64,000 nt of DNA from Gammaproteobacteria bacterium (GCA_013372875.1 JABXIW010000056.1:11612-75611); one strand, 5' to 3'; shown: positions 19,412 through 30,478, counted from the stretch's first letter. Numbers and translations: made by a program. The notes: generated by a model from the sequence alone, not told the origin.

Positions 19412-19824
19412 TCAATTCACCTTGAAGTAGGTCGTACCTTGTTTTTCGCAACTGTATTATCTACTTCTACAATAACAGCTTATTGTGACTGTCCAACTAA
19501 TGTAGTTCATAAACTATACTATAAAAACAATATGTTAGCGTATTCTTTATGTTTATAAACAATTAAAGTTGTTCATAAAAACTTACATACAAAAACGCTA
19601 TTCTTAACGGCAACTAATTTAGATCATTATTCATTTAAGAAATTGACATAGATCAAGTCTATGATTTATTTAGAATAAGCCATAGCTTATATAATAACCA
19701 AACTCTCTTGAGGTTGAAATTTCTTCTAACTGTAGTATCATCCTGCCTGAAAATTATACAAGGAAGTCATAATAATAAGAGCTTCCTAGAATAAAAATAA
19801 ACATATAGCACTGAAGGAGCCCTC
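19412..19824. promoter_or_regulatory. Divergent control region between ccoN and the RHS gene, with FNR-like box at 19643-19656
   Basis: This 413-bp AT-rich stretch has no gene. TTGACATAGATCAA at 19643-19656 is a good FNR half-site pair and could serve the minus-strand ccoN transcript, though the distance to the ATG implies a long leader. On the plus strand, AAGGAG at 19813-19818 is the ribosome site of the RHS gene, 7 bases before its ATG. The rest holds no repeat or RNA gene that I can recognise. Confidence 0.6.
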
Positions 19825-22800
19825 ATGCGCGCTTTACTTACCAGCGTAATTAAGCTGGCATTTATTATTTGCCTACTGATTTTTACAAATACACTGGAAG
19901 CAAGATTGCCATTTCCAGGAGGGGGCGGCGGAACCACAACACCTACGCCTTCAACACCGGGAGCTGCTAGTGTATCTCCATCAAACTCAACTGATGGTGC
20001 TTTAACGGTTAGCTGGGGAGCCTCTTCAGGCTTAGGACTGGGATATGATTCATTTGGTACATACTTAGTTTTTGAGTCTAAGAACGGAGGCAGCTTCAAT
20101 CTCGTCGATGAAGTTGGCCCTACTCATACCTCAAAGACCTTAATGTCGCGCGGTGATGGTTCCTATAAATATTACGTAAAAGCCTGTAATGAAAACTTAA
20201 ATACTGGCGTCAAAATGTGTAGCGGTAACAGTAGTCAGTCGGGTACTGCAACTGTTCGTAAAAAACCAAGCACTCCTTCAGCTCCAAGTATTTCAACCAC
20301 TAATAGCACAGGCTCTGTAACTGTTTCATGGTCAAAACCTAGCGGGACAGTAACGTATTACAGTCTTCAACGTAGGAAGAATTCTGGAAGTTGGTCAACG
20401 GTAGTGTCCAGCCTGTCGGCAACGAGCAGAACTGTTTCAGGGCTATCGGACGGTAGTTGGGATTTCAGAGTGCGCGCTTGTAACTCTGCTTCTTGGTCTT
20501 GTAGCAGTTATAGTTCTGACTCTGCTAATGCAACAGTCCGAGTTCGTCCTTCCTCGCCAAGTGCTCCAAGTGTTTCAAATTCGACTAGCACAGGTTCAGT
20601 AACCGTTTCATGGTCAAAGCCAAGCGGTACTGTGAGTTACTACAACTTACAACGACGCCAAGGTAGTGGGAGTTGGACAAATGTTGGAGGCAATATAACC
20701 GCAACCAGCCACACCGTAACAAGCCTTTCCGACGGCTCATGGGATTTTAGGGTTCGTGCTTGTAATACAGCTTCATGGGCTTGTTCAAGCTATGGCGCTG
20801 ATTCGGCTAATTCTACTGTTCGTAAAAAACCGAGTACACCTTCTAAGCCCAATATTTCTGCCACAACGAGTACTGGTTCATTAACCGTTTCTTGGTCGAA
20901 GCCAAGCGGCACTGTTACATATTACAGCTTACAAAAAAGAAACGGCAGTGGAAGTTGGTCAACCGTAACTTCAAACACCTCTTCAACGAGTTATACGATT
21001 CAACTAACTGACGGCTCATGGGACTTTAGAGTTCAAGCTTGTAATGAATTTTCGTGGGCTTGTTCGAGTTACAGTACAGACTCTAATAACAGTACAGTCA
21101 GGAAAAACCCCTCTACGCCGCCGAAGCCGTCAATATCAACGTCTGAAAGCACAGGCTCGGTTACTGTTAGTTGGAGTAAACCCTCTGGTACTGTTTCGTT
21201 CTACAGCTTGCAAAAACGTAATGGTAGCGGAAGTTGGTCAACCGTAACATCAAGTACTTCTTCAACCAGCTATACAGTTTCAAATTTAGGAGATGGTGCT
21301 TGGACATTTAGAGTTCAAGCTTGTAATGGTTATCCATGGGCGTGCTCCAGTTATAGCACCAGCTCTTCAAGCTCAACGGTCAGGTTAAAGCCTTCAACCC
21401 CGGCAATTCCAACAATTTCTTCAGCTACAAGTACTGGTAGCGTTACATTAAGTTGGACAAAGCCAAGTGGAACCGTTTCGTTCTATAAGATTGAAAAGAG
21501 GAATAACTCGGGTAGTTGGTCTTCGGTTACTCTGAGCACCTCGAGTTTAAGTCACGCTATTGGCGACTTATCTGATGGCAGCTGGGATTTCAGGGTAAGC
21601 GCGTGTAATGGATATTGGTGGTCTTGCTCCAGCTTTAGTTCGGACTCCGCCAATGCTAAGGTTCGACTGAAGCCTTCGACTCCTGCTACGCCTTCAATTT
21701 CAACAACGACCAGTACAGCTAGCTCTGTAACAGTGAGTTGGAGCAAACCCTCAGGTAACGTAAGTCATTATCAGTTACAAAGACGTAAAGGTTCTGGAAG
21801 CTGGACAAATGTTTCAACGAATATTTCAGGACTAAGTAAAACAGTGACAGGACTTACAGACGGTACTTGGGACTTTAGGGTATCTGCTTGTAACGATGAA
21901 GCATGGGCTTGCTCAGGTTATAGTGCCGACTCTTCGAATCTTACGGTTCGGTTTAAACCGTCGACCCCAACCGCGCCAGGGTTGGTATTTTCTGCTCCGA
22001 ATAAATTAACTACTGTAAGCTGGAGCAAGCCTACAGGAACTGTAACCTATTATAACCTTGAAAGAAGCTATAACAGTAGTAACTGGGTTCAAGATAGCGG
22101 TATTACGAGCACTAGTAAATCTTATTCGGATTTGGCTGACGGTACTTGGAAGCTTAAGGTTCAGGCCTGTAATGAGTTTGCATGGGCTTGTTCGAGCTTT
22201 AGCTCTGGCTCTACGATAAGTGTTCTAAACTTGCCTGGAGTTCCTGCTTCCATAACGGTGCCTACAACAACGGATACGGATGCAAGTCATACCATTTCTT
22301 GGGGAGAAGCTTCTGGTAGCTTGCTGACAGCCTATAAACTAGAGGAACGGCTAAAGCCCTACGGCAATAGCAGTTACGGGGCCTGGGAAGAAGTTCATAG
22401 CAGTACTTCTCGCTCTAAACATTTTGATAATCGAGCGGACGGTGATTGGCAGTATCGGGTTCGAGCTTGTAATGCAACGGGGTGTGGTAATTATAAAAAC
22501 TCTTCTACGGTTACGGTTTTAAGAATTCCGTACTCTCCAGTTAACCCGACTGTTCCTTCTTCTGATGCTGATGGTTCTTATACGGTATCTTGGCAAGCAC
22601 CTTCAAGTGTCGTCAGTCGATATGAATATTCAGAAAGTCCAAGTTTCAGCTCATGGCACTCTGTTGGGTTGGCTACATCAAAGCAAATTAACGGTAAAGG
22701 CGATGGTGGGTTTAGCTACCGAGTCCGTGCATGTAATGCTTCTGGTTGTGGTATTTACTCGGCAACCAATACGGTAACGGTGAATCATCCGACACCTGAT

Positions 22801-25800
22801 GCCCCAGTAAGTATCACGGTTCCTGCTGAAACTGGGGAGGCAACTTATGTGGTTTCTTGGGGAGCTGCAACTTCTTCCGTAGCAGATAAATATCAGCTTG
22901 CTCATCAGCATGAGTCAGGTAGCTGGACGGCTTGGGAAAACAAGGGTGCTGTATTGTCTGCAGAGGTTACAGTCGATAATAATGGTTTCTGGAAGCATAA
23001 AGTACGAGCCTGTAATGATATTCCTGGCGGAACTAAATGTGGGCCTGAAAAAATATCGTCCAGTGTGGATGTGAAGCTTCCTCCGAATTGGGCGTTCCCG
23101 AATGGTACCGTTGCCGATCAATTTAATGGCCACATCGATACCATATCAGGCGATAGCAACGTTGGGGTTTTAGAAGGCAAAGCGGGTGTTTCAGGCGGTG
23201 CCGCCAATTACTCCGTTCCAGTTGCCTTGCCTCCGGGTCGTAAAGGCATGCAGCCATCAGTCTCAATGAATTACAGCTCTAGAAGTGGTAATGGCGTGAT
23301 GGGTATTGGTTTTGCTTTATCAGCAGGCTCTAGTATCAGTCGTTGTGGTTCAATTGCCGATATTGATGGTGCTAATCTAGGGGTTCAATATTCGACTCAA
23401 GATAAGCTGTGCCTTGATGGAAAGCGCTTAGTTAATGTATCCGGTTCTTACGGTTACTCTGGCACTGTTTATCGTACGGAGATGGATTCATTTGTCCGAG
23501 TTACTCAAAAAGGCGGCGGCATCAATAGTGCAAGCACTTATTTTGAAGTACATACTAAAGACAATAAAATTAGCGTTTACGGTAATAATACTTTAAACAA
23601 TTACTCGAAAGTTCAGCCAGAAGGCGCACCTGCGACCTTAAGTTGGTTAATTGATTCGACACGAGATTATTCCTCTAATGCCATTCATTATCGTTATAAG
23701 CACGGTGCGAACAGCGGTGAGGTGTTGCTGGATAGAATTCAATACACAGGTACCAGCGATGGCTCTAGCAACTCTCCTGGTAACCGAGTAGTAATTTTTT
23801 CTTACGAGCCAAGAACGGATGTTTCAACCTCGTATCTAGCCGGCGGTAAATCTCGTCAAACACAACGCTTGAATAAGGTGTCTACTCATTACGATGGCAC
23901 AACGATTCGCGAATATAACGTTGTTTATAAGTACAGTGCTGCGACCAATCAATCGTTAGTTGAAAGCATACAAGAATGCGCCTATAAAAATGGTATATCT
24001 TCTTGCTTACCAAAAACGGACTTTAATTGGCAAGATGCTCCGATGACTTACGAGTTAGAGCCATTTACTTTGACCATGGAGAATGGAAATACTATTTCAC
24101 CGTATCAAGGCTATTCAATAACAGATCCTCGCGCGCCAAATGTAAGCCACAACTCGGTGCTATTTGATGAAATTATGCCACGTGGTGATTTAAATGGAGA
24201 TGGCGTTAAAGATTGGTATGGAAGTAATTCACCTTCTCACCCAAAAGGCTATTTCTTTAACGCAGAAGGGAAGCAAGGCGTTGAACATGGATTCTCAGCA
24301 AATAATTGTGGAGTCCCATTTGCGTATCGAGAAGAGTTAGCATGTAGTTTTGCAGATTTTAACATGGATGGTAGAACCGATGTCTGGATTGGCTCTGCAA
24401 CTTCAAGCCAATCATTAAAGCTTAGATATACAAAAGTTGATTCTAATGGCGAAGTATATTTTGGAGATGAGGTTGACACTGAGATCGTAACTGAGAGAGA
24501 TTACTCGGTAGAGCTATCACAATATTACGGTTATACCCAACCTTCGTTAATCCCAGATATTTCTGATTATAATGGAGATGGTTTGCCTGATCTTCTGGTG
24601 TATAGTAGTCGAGAGATTTTTGTCTATTTACATAATGGGGATGTCAATGGAGGTAACCCTTATACTATTGCCCCCATATCCGCACATAAATATTTAACAG
24701 CTGCTATTCCTGCTGGGCCGCATGTTGCTCCTCAAGACAAAAACGCCGAAAGTATTAGTAATATCGGTGACGTTGACGGTAACGGGCTTCCAGATCTTTT
24801 GTTGGTAAAAACTATTGCATACTCTGAAAGCAGCGGTAGTAATTATTTTTTACCACAGCCGCGACCAAAGGCAATCTTGTTAACTCAGCGTTCGGGTAGT
24901 GGCATATCTTTTATCAATAAAGATTTAACACAGCATTGTGTAAATGGATATTACTTTAAATTTATTGATGTGAATGCAGATGGTCTCTCTGATTTTATTT
25001 GCTCTGATGGTAGTGGAACTACGCTTAGTATTAACGAAGGGAATGCCGACTTTTCTTCTAGAATACCTCTTGGAGTAGATTTAGGTTTAGTAAGAAACCT
25101 AAAGATTAAGAGCGGATACGAGTATAGCGGAGATGGCTTAGCACAAAAAATTATGTCAGAGCCAGTCACTGAGTATCGATATGCTCCAGGCTTTAAAGTG
25201 GCTGATATTAACGGTGACGGTAAAACCGAACTGTTAATTCCTAATCAGAGAGTAATTGAGTCTTGTTTATATGCTTATGCTTATGATCTTAAGGAAAAAC
25301 AAAACAAGTTAACGGAATTTTGTGCCAATGATGAAGTTGATACACCGCTATTAGGTGGGCTTTATGGCAAATATATGTATGAGGAATATTTTACAGTTCC
25401 TCCTGCTTGTTCTACTTGCGCTCCCATTCAGTATTCAAGAACTTATTTGAAAGATATGCCAGGTGCTCAACAAGACGATAGTATTTATCAGTATGACGCT
25501 ATCTATTTTGATGAAAATCCTGATGGTTCAATTGCAACTCGAAAAGAAGACTCTGGCTTTGTTGGTCCTCTGAAACAAGGAGCCTTTATTGATACTTATG
25601 GTAATGGATTAACAGATTTCGTATTTACCTATGGCCCTACAAATGAAGACTCTCCAGCGTATATTCCAACCTCAGAAAGTTCGAAGCACGCTATATTACA
25701 GCGCAATTTTGATACTTACGTTTACCGAAATCGTGGCTCGGCTTCTGGTGATGATTATGCTCCAGTGAATATGTTGAAGTCGGTAGTTAATGGTTTTGCG

Positions 25801-28800
25801 CATAAATCTGAGTGGGAATATAAACCGTTAAGCACTGGCAAAAAACAAAACAATAATTTGCCACTGTATGCGTCCGATTATGACCAAACGGATACGGATT
25901 CAGATTATTTTCATTTTGCATCAAGCATGTACGTGGTTTCAGACTTTAAACAAAGTGATGGTATTGGTGGCGATTTAACCACTCAATATCGTTACAAAGG
26001 TGCTATGTATAATGTTCGTGGGCGTGGCTTCCAAGGTTTTAATCAGGTTGCAGTTGATAGTTTGGATTCCGGCTTACGCTCGGTAACAGATTTCCATCAG
26101 AAATACCCATTGGCAGGGCAAGTTAAACAAGCGCGTTCTTGTTTAATAACAGATAACTCAAAGGATTGTTCGGTTAATCCGATCAATAAAACCACAGTTT
26201 CTGACTACCATGTGATTAATACCACTAGCAAAAGTAAATGGGTTATTGCTGGAAATAGTGTCAAAGAAGAATTTGATTTGGCTAACCGAAATTTACGTTT
26301 ATCTAAGGTAAATTCGATTTTAGGGAATCAAGTAGGGGTGGACATCGATACTTATGGTAACGTCTTGCTCTCCACTCAAATAGTTGATGATGGCTTTGGG
26401 GTTGTCACTAGCACTACCACTAATCAATTTGATACAGGTGCACAATCTTCTGGTTGGTGGAATAAATTATTGGAGACCAAAGTTGATACCTCTCAAGTGT
26501 CTAATCGCAATACAACTATTGGCGCTCCAACCGCGACGGGTACAGACTATGATAAATGGACCAAGACCAATTTTGTTTATAGTGGAATTGGACAGACTCA
26601 TCGTATTCCTAATGAAACTCTAACGAGTGCTAGCGACACCTCATTAACCCATAAAGTGGTAATTGATAGTGTCTCGAATTACGGCCTTCCTACCTCGATA
26701 ACAACCCATGGTCAGAAGTATGACGGCTCTAATTTAACTACTCGACAAGTCAGTACTGTATACAGTAATGATGGTTACTTCCCTCAAACCGTAACCCAGG
26801 AAAACGGCGGTTATGATCTAATTTCGAGTTCTACGGTTTCTCCTATCCATGGTCAGGTGAAAGTAACTACCGATCCTAATGGTATCAGCGTTACGACCAC
26901 TTACGATCCGTTTGGGCGAGTGGAGTCGCAAACGGTTCCAGGTGGAAAAATCATCGAAACGGGTTATCAATGGTGTACGTCTACGTACTGCCCTGACTCA
27001 AAGAGTAAGTATTTAGTGTTCACCAAGCAAGAGGGCAGCCCAACCGTTAAAACCTACAAGGATCAGCTTAACAGAGACTTGATGGTTGAAACTCAAGGTT
27101 TCGGAGGACAAGCCATTTATACGCGTATGGGTTATGACGCTTTGGGCCGTAAAGTTTTAGAAACTAAGCCATCATTTGATTCTTTCAGTGATGTGGGAAC
27201 AAGATACTTAAGCTTCGATCCTTTAGGCCGCTTAACCCATAAAGAGACCGATCAAGCAAATTACAGTACGATGACCACTATTTATAGCTATACCGGCCAT
27301 CAGACCAATATTACTGCTTCCGATAGAGGCACCATCTTAGAGATGAGTAAAACTTATTCGGGAACTGGTAAGCTGATGCGTACTGTTGATGCGATGCTTG
27401 GTCAAACAAGGTATGCCTATGATGGTACCGGCAATCCAATTACTTTGATGGATGCTAATAATAATCCTATTCATGCTTGGTATAACGGTTTAGGCCACAA
27501 AACCAAAGTGGACGATCCGAATATGGGTATCAAAACTTTTGCCTACAACACCTTCGGTGAAGTTGAGCGAGAGCAAGATGCTAATGGCAATATTTTAGCC
27601 ATGTCTTATGACCGTTTGGGCAGAATGTATCAAAGAACTATTAATAGCAGCTTAGATGCTAGTTGGACCTTTGATTCTCGACCCAATGGTTTAGGTTTAG
27701 CGGCAACCGAAAATGGTGTTGGAATTAGTAAGTTGTTCAGTTATGACAATCTATCAAGACCTGTTAATCAAACTACAACTATTGATGGTTTCACTTACAA
27801 TACCTTAACGGAATACGACTCTAACTACGGTCGCGTTAAAGCAGTTCAATATCCAAGTGATATCAAAGTTGCTACTGAGTACGACCCTTATGGTTATCAA
27901 ACTAAGTTAATCAATGCTGGCTCAGGCTTTGTCTATCAAGAAGTGACGCAAAGAGATGCTTTATTAAACTTGACTCAATCGAAGTCGAATGCTGGCTCAT
28001 TAACTGAGCAAAGATTCTATTGGCCTGAATCGGGTCAAATGAGAAATATTACTGTTTCGACAACAAATGGAGATAGTCCACTGCATAAATTGTGGTATGA
28101 CTATAGCGCTTTTGGCAACTTAGCTTGGCAAGAACAATGGTATAAAAACGGCGCTCAATGGCTCTCGAGTCGTGAGGATTATCAATACGATAACTTGCAT
28201 CGTCTAAGACATAGCTATAGAACTTTCGACGGTTCCCATACTGAGTCTCCTATTGATTATGATTATGATGCAGTTGGCAATTTAACGTTAAAGACAGATT
28301 ACGCAGCAACGCTTTCTTACGGCAACAATGGTAAGTCGTTGGGAGGTAATGCTGGTCCTAACGCCGTTAGACAAATTGCAAAACTATTATCTGGAGGTGG
28401 AACGACAAGTGTTAATTACACTTACGATAATAATGGTAATTTGCAGTCAGGTGACGGTAAAAGCATCACTTATAATGCTTTTAATAAGCCCATAACTATC
28501 ACTAAAAACGGTGCAGTCAGTGCATTTAACTATGGTGCAGATCTCATGCGCTATAAACAAGTGAAGTCAGGATCTGGAGCTGACGAAACCACGATTTATC
28601 TCGATAAATTAGTGGAAATAGTAACTAAAGGGAATTTGAAGACTACTAAGACTTACATTGGTGACGTCGCTATTGTGACTAAAGAGGAATCTTCAGCCTC
28701 TGCTTTACCGAGCCATAAAATCGCATTTACGCACCGAGATAGATTGGGCTCTGTGATTACTTTAACAGATCATGTTAATAATGTATTTGAGCGCAGAAGT

Positions 28801-29979
28801 TACGATCCGTTTGGTAAACCGCGCAAAGGCGATTTTGTGGATGTGGCTCCTGCGACTATAACTGGCGTAGTAGGCGGTAAGCCGTTTACGCCTAGAGGAT
28901 TTACCGACCATGAGCACCTAGACGATGCAGAGCTCATTCATATGAATGGGCGCGCGTATGATTACAATTTGGGTAGGTTCTTATCCGTTGACCCATTCGT
29001 ACAGGCTCCTGGAAACAGTCAGAGCATGAATCCATATTCGTATATTATGAACAATCCATTGGCTGGTACAGACCCGAGTGGTTATAAAAGTATTTGCAGG
29101 ATAGGTAAAAGTGAAACTGGAAATTGCCAAGGTGAAAAGGTATCCAATTCTGGACAGTCTGATGATGCTAAAGAAACAAATAATGGTAAAACTAATAATA
29201 CTTCTTCATCAGAAGTGAAGGTGACTATTATAATAACAGGCTCTCAAACTCAGCAGTCTAATACTCAACAAACCAATCAGCAGCCTGCCCAAAGTGGAAA
29301 TCCGCAGTCAAGTGGGGCAACTCCTACTAGTAATACTGGAGGAACAGGGAAGCAATATTGGGATATCCAATACGATGGAGTAAAAGCGAAAATAGTTCTA
29401 GTTGATGAGCAAGGGAATCAAGTCGCGAACACGGGACACTTTGAAATTAACACTAATAAGCATCAACCTGGTGCTGAGTTTTCACTAGTAGCTAGTATCG
29501 CTTATTTAGAAGATAAAGGCAGCGCCACTGTTTTTAGAGATATACTTAAATCAGGTAATATTGTTAAAGTAAATCCTGTTGATCCAAACTCCAGTCACTC
29601 ACATATGCAAGCCGCAACTGCTTATGTATATGCTTCTGGAAAAAGGGGGATAACTTTCGACTTTACTGAAGCAATTAGGCTTTCTAATGGTTCAGCTCAG
29701 TCCCCAGCACTTGGCTTTTATCATGAAGCTGTGCATGTATGGAATGAAATTAGCAATCCTGGCTCCGAAGCCGCACTTGGAGCAACAATGCACAACAACG
29801 GGGTTGTAGTTGGATATAGTGTATCAGGCTCGCCGGTTTATCAACATTCAGGCGCTGGAAATGAGCAGGCAATTATTACAGGAAAAGAAACAATAATGGC
29901 TAACAGGCTTGGCGAAGGTGTTCGTAGTTGGCACAGCGATGGTACTGTTTATAATGTAAATTGTGCGATATGTAGATAA
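19825..29979 (+). CDS. Giant secreted SpvB/RHS toxin with fibronectin-III-like stalk and zinc-protease-like tip
   Basis: The 3384-residue protein has a signal peptide, then a G-rich linker and about eleven repeated ~95-residue Fn3-like modules (residues about 40-1085). An SpvB domain follows (from about 1112; PVALPPGRKGMQPSVSMNY), then six FG-GAP/calcium-type motifs such as DLNGDGVKDW, DFNMDGRTDV and DYNGDGLPDL between residues 1455 and 1800. RHS/YD repeats lead to the RHS core (RGFTDHE, HMNGRAYDYNLGRFLSVDPF). The tip after about residue 3091 begins with a Q/S/T/N-rich linker and ends in a domain with HEAVH at His3300-His3304 and downstream glutamates E3347 and E3355, which resembles M91-like zinc peptidases. 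Such proteins form a shell that protects a C-terminal toxin. The role in killing competitors or hosts is inferred. Confidence 0.88.
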   Translation: MRALLTSVIKLAFIICLLIFTNTLEARLPFPGGGGGTTTPTPSTPGAASVSPSNSTDGALTVSWGASSGLGLGYDSFGTYLVFESKNGGSFNLVDEVGPTHTSKTLMSRGDGSYKYYVKACNENLNTGVKMCSGNSSQSGTATVRKKPSTPSAPSISTTNSTGSVTVSWSKPSGTVTYYSLQRRKNSGSWSTVVSSLSATSRTVSGLSDGSWDFRVRACNSASWSCSSYSSDSANATVRVRPSSPSAPSVSNSTSTGSVTVSWSKPSGTVSYYNLQRRQGSGSWTNVGGNITATSHTVTSLSDGSWDFRVRACNTASWACSSYGADSANSTVRKKPSTPSKPNISATTSTGSLTVSWSKPSGTVTYYSLQKRNGSGSWSTVTSNTSSTSYTIQLTDGSWDFRVQACNEFSWACSSYSTDSNNSTVRKNPSTPPKPSISTSESTGSVTVSWSKPSGTVSFYSLQKRNGSGSWSTVTSSTSSTSYTVSNLGDGAWTFRVQACNGYPWACSSYSTSSSSSTVRLKPSTPAIPTISSATSTGSVTLSWTKPSGTVSFYKIEKRNNSGSWSSVTLSTSSLSHAIGDLSDGSWDFRVSACNGYWWSCSSFSSDSANAKVRLKPSTPATPSISTTTSTASSVTVSWSKPSGNVSHYQLQRRKGSGSWTNVSTNISGLSKTVTGLTDGTWDFRVSACNDEAWACSGYSADSSNLTVRFKPSTPTAPGLVFSAPNKLTTVSWSKPTGTVTYYNLERSYNSSNWVQDSGITSTSKSYSDLADGTWKLKVQACNEFAWACSSFSSGSTISVLNLPGVPASITVPTTTDTDASHTISWGEASGSLLTAYKLEERLKPYGNSSYGAWEEVHSSTSRSKHFDNRADGDWQYRVRACNATGCGNYKNSSTVTVLRIPYSPVNPTVPSSDADGSYTVSWQAPSSVVSRYEYSESPSFSSWHSVGLATSKQINGKGDGGFSYRVRACNASGCGIYSATNTVTVNHPTPDAPVSITVPAETGEATYVVSWGAATSSVADKYQLAHQHESGSWTAWENKGAVLSAEVTVDNNGFWKHKVRACNDIPGGTKCGPEKISSSVDVKLPPNWAFPNGTVADQFNGHIDTISGDSNVGVLEGKAGVSGGAANYSVPVALPPGRKGMQPSVSMNYSSRSGNGVMGIGFALSAGSSISRCGSIADIDGANLGVQYSTQDKLCLDGKRLVNVSGSYGYSGTVYRTEMDSFVRVTQKGGGINSASTYFEVHTKDNKISVYGNNTLNNYSKVQPEGAPATLSWLIDSTRDYSSNAIHYRYKHGANSGEVLLDRIQYTGTSDGSSNSPGNRVVIFSYEPRTDVSTSYLAGGKSRQTQRLNKVSTHYDGTTIREYNVVYKYSAATNQSLVESIQECAYKNGISSCLPKTDFNWQDAPMTYELEPFTLTMENGNTISPYQGYSITDPRAPNVSHNSVLFDEIMPRGDLNGDGVKDWYGSNSPSHPKGYFFNAEGKQGVEHGFSANNCGVPFAYREELACSFADFNMDGRTDVWIGSATSSQSLKLRYTKVDSNGEVYFGDEVDTEIVTERDYSVELSQYYGYTQPSLIPDISDYNGDGLPDLLVYSSREIFVYLHNGDVNGGNPYTIAPISAHKYLTAAIPAGPHVAPQDKNAESISNIGDVDGNGLPDLLLVKTIAYSESSGSNYFLPQPRPKAILLTQRSGSGISFINKDLTQHCVNGYYFKFIDVNADGLSDFICSDGSGTTLSINEGNADFSSRIPLGVDLGLVRNLKIKSGYEYSGDGLAQKIMSEPVTEYRYAPGFKVADINGDGKTELLIPNQRVIESCLYAYAYDLKEKQNKLTEFCANDEVDTPLLGGLYGKYMYEEYFTVPPACSTCAPIQYSRTYLKDMPGAQQDDSIYQYDAIYFDENPDGSIATRKEDSGFVGPLKQGAFIDTYGNGLTDFVFTYGPTNEDSPAYIPTSESSKHAILQRNFDTYVYRNRGSASGDDYAPVNMLKSVVNGFAHKSEWEYKPLSTGKKQNNNLPLYASDYDQTDTDSDYFHFASSMYVVSDFKQSDGIGGDLTTQYRYKGAMYNVRGRGFQGFNQVAVDSLDSGLRSVTDFHQKYPLAGQVKQARSCLITDNSKDCSVNPINKTTVSDYHVINTTSKSKWVIAGNSVKEEFDLANRNLRLSKVNSILGNQVGVDIDTYGNVLLSTQIVDDGFGVVTSTTTNQFDTGAQSSGWWNKLLETKVDTSQVSNRNTTIGAPTATGTDYDKWTKTNFVYSGIGQTHRIPNETLTSASDTSLTHKVVIDSVSNYGLPTSITTHGQKYDGSNLTTRQVSTVYSNDGYFPQTVTQENGGYDLISSSTVSPIHGQVKVTTDPNGISVTTTYDPFGRVESQTVPGGKIIETGYQWCTSTYCPDSKSKYLVFTKQEGSPTVKTYKDQLNRDLMVETQGFGGQAIYTRMGYDALGRKVLETKPSFDSFSDVGTRYLSFDPLGRLTHKETDQANYSTMTTIYSYTGHQTNITASDRGTILEMSKTYSGTGKLMRTVDAMLGQTRYAYDGTGNPITLMDANNNPIHAWYNGLGHKTKVDDPNMGIKTFAYNTFGEVEREQDANGNILAMSYDRLGRMYQRTINSSLDASWTFDSRPNGLGLAATENGVGISKLFSYDNLSRPVNQTTTIDGFTYNTLTEYDSNYGRVKAVQYPSDIKVATEYDPYGYQTKLINAGSGFVYQEVTQRDALLNLTQSKSNAGSLTEQRFYWPESGQMRNITVSTTNGDSPLHKLWYDYSAFGNLAWQEQWYKNGAQWLSSREDYQYDNLHRLRHSYRTFDGSHTESPIDYDYDAVGNLTLKTDYAATLSYGNNGKSLGGNAGPNAVRQIAKLLSGGGTTSVNYTYDNNGNLQSGDGKSITYNAFNKPITITKNGAVSAFNYGADLMRYKQVKSGSGADETTIYLDKLVEIVTKGNLKTTKTYIGDVAIVTKEESSASALPSHKIAFTHRDRLGSVITLTDHVNNVFERRSYDPFGKPRKGDFVDVAPATITGVVGGKPFTPRGFTDHEHLDDAELIHMNGRAYDYNLGRFLSVDPFVQAPGNSQSMNPYSYIMNNPLAGTDPSGYKSICRIGKSETGNCQGEKVSNSGQSDDAKETNNGKTNNTSSSEVKVTIIITGSQTQQSNTQQTNQQPAQSGNPQSSGATPTSNTGGTGKQYWDIQYDGVKAKIVLVDEQGNQVANTGHFEINTNKHQPGAEFSLVASIAYLEDKGSATVFRDILKSGNIVKVNPVDPNSSHSHMQAATAYVYASGKRGITFDFTEAIRLSNGSAQSPALGFYHEAVHVWNEISNPGSEAALGATMHNNGVVVGYSVSGSPVYQHSGAGNEQAIITGKETIMANRLGEGVRSWHSDGTVYNVNCAICR
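19942..23080 (+). repeat. Eleven tandem fibronectin-III-like modules inside the RHS gene
   Basis: Each module of about 285 bp begins with a P-S/T-x-P or similar linker, then a TGSVTVSW-type strand, a DGSW-x-FRVRACN segment and a second cysteine before a S/T/A-rich strand. Modules 2 to 7 are most alike at protein level; modules 9 to 11 are more distant. DNA copies differ at many synonymous sites, so they are old or kept apart by selection. The paired cysteines in each module could form a disulphide outside the cell. The start and end are approximate. Confidence 0.8.
28937..28968 (+). repeat. RHS core-end repeat, copy 1 (in the full-length gene)
   Basis: This 32-nt stretch starts with the palindrome TTCATATGAA and encodes the HMNGRAYDYN part of the RHS core. 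It matches copy 2 (46279) at 31 of 32 positions and copy 3 (63973) at 27 of the 28 visible positions. Beyond it the DNA identity between copies 1 and 2 drops sharply although the protein stays alike. It marks the boundary at which tips can be exchanged. Confidence 0.85.
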
Positions 29980-29988
29980 GAGGTATTT

Positions 29989-30468
29989 ATGTATAAATGT
30001 GTATTACCAATATTAATGCTTGTTTTTTGTAGTTCATGCTATGGAAAGTATTTCCCTGTGGATAATGACTTTGAGTCACTAGAAGTTAGATACTCTTTTC
30101 TGAACAATGGAAACAGGATTAAAATGGGCATTGATGAGTGGCTAAAGATTAAGCCTATAATGAGCTTAACCTCTGAGGATGATGAGTATATTCGCGCTTT
30201 TGTTGAAAATGTTATTCAGCCAGAACAGATGTCAAACGACAAATCTTCCTCAAATAATAAGTGTTTGTATATAGACATACTGATAGAAATCAAATCAGAA
30301 TATAGATCATATTTGTTGTTCAGTGATGGCGAATATTTATATGATTTTGATAATAAGTACAAAAGAAAAATTGACAAGGAATTTAGAAAGAACTTCCATT
30401 ATTTTAATAATACTGATCCTAGTTTGGATATATTAAGTTCTCCAAGAACAGCCAAGTGCGAAGAGTAA
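29989..30468 (+). CDS. Probable secreted immunity protein for the HEAVH tip
   Basis: The 159-residue protein starts MYKCVLPILMLVFCSSCYG, a signal peptide with a possible lipobox cysteine. The rest is charged and soluble, and I do not recognise a family. It starts 9 bp after the stop of the RHS toxin and is followed by a terminator, the usual position for the immunity gene of an RHS tip. Export to the periplasm would fit neutralising an exported protease-like toxin, but this is inferred only from position and signal. Confidence 0.55.
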   Translation: MYKCVLPILMLVFCSSCYGKYFPVDNDFESLEVRYSFLNNGNRIKMGIDEWLKIKPIMSLTSEDDEYIRAFVENVIQPEQMSNDKSSSNNKCLYIDILIEIKSEYRSYLLFSDGEYLYDFDNKYKRKIDKEFRKNFHYFNNTDPSLDILSSPRTAKCEE

Positions 30469-30478
30469 TATTTATATG

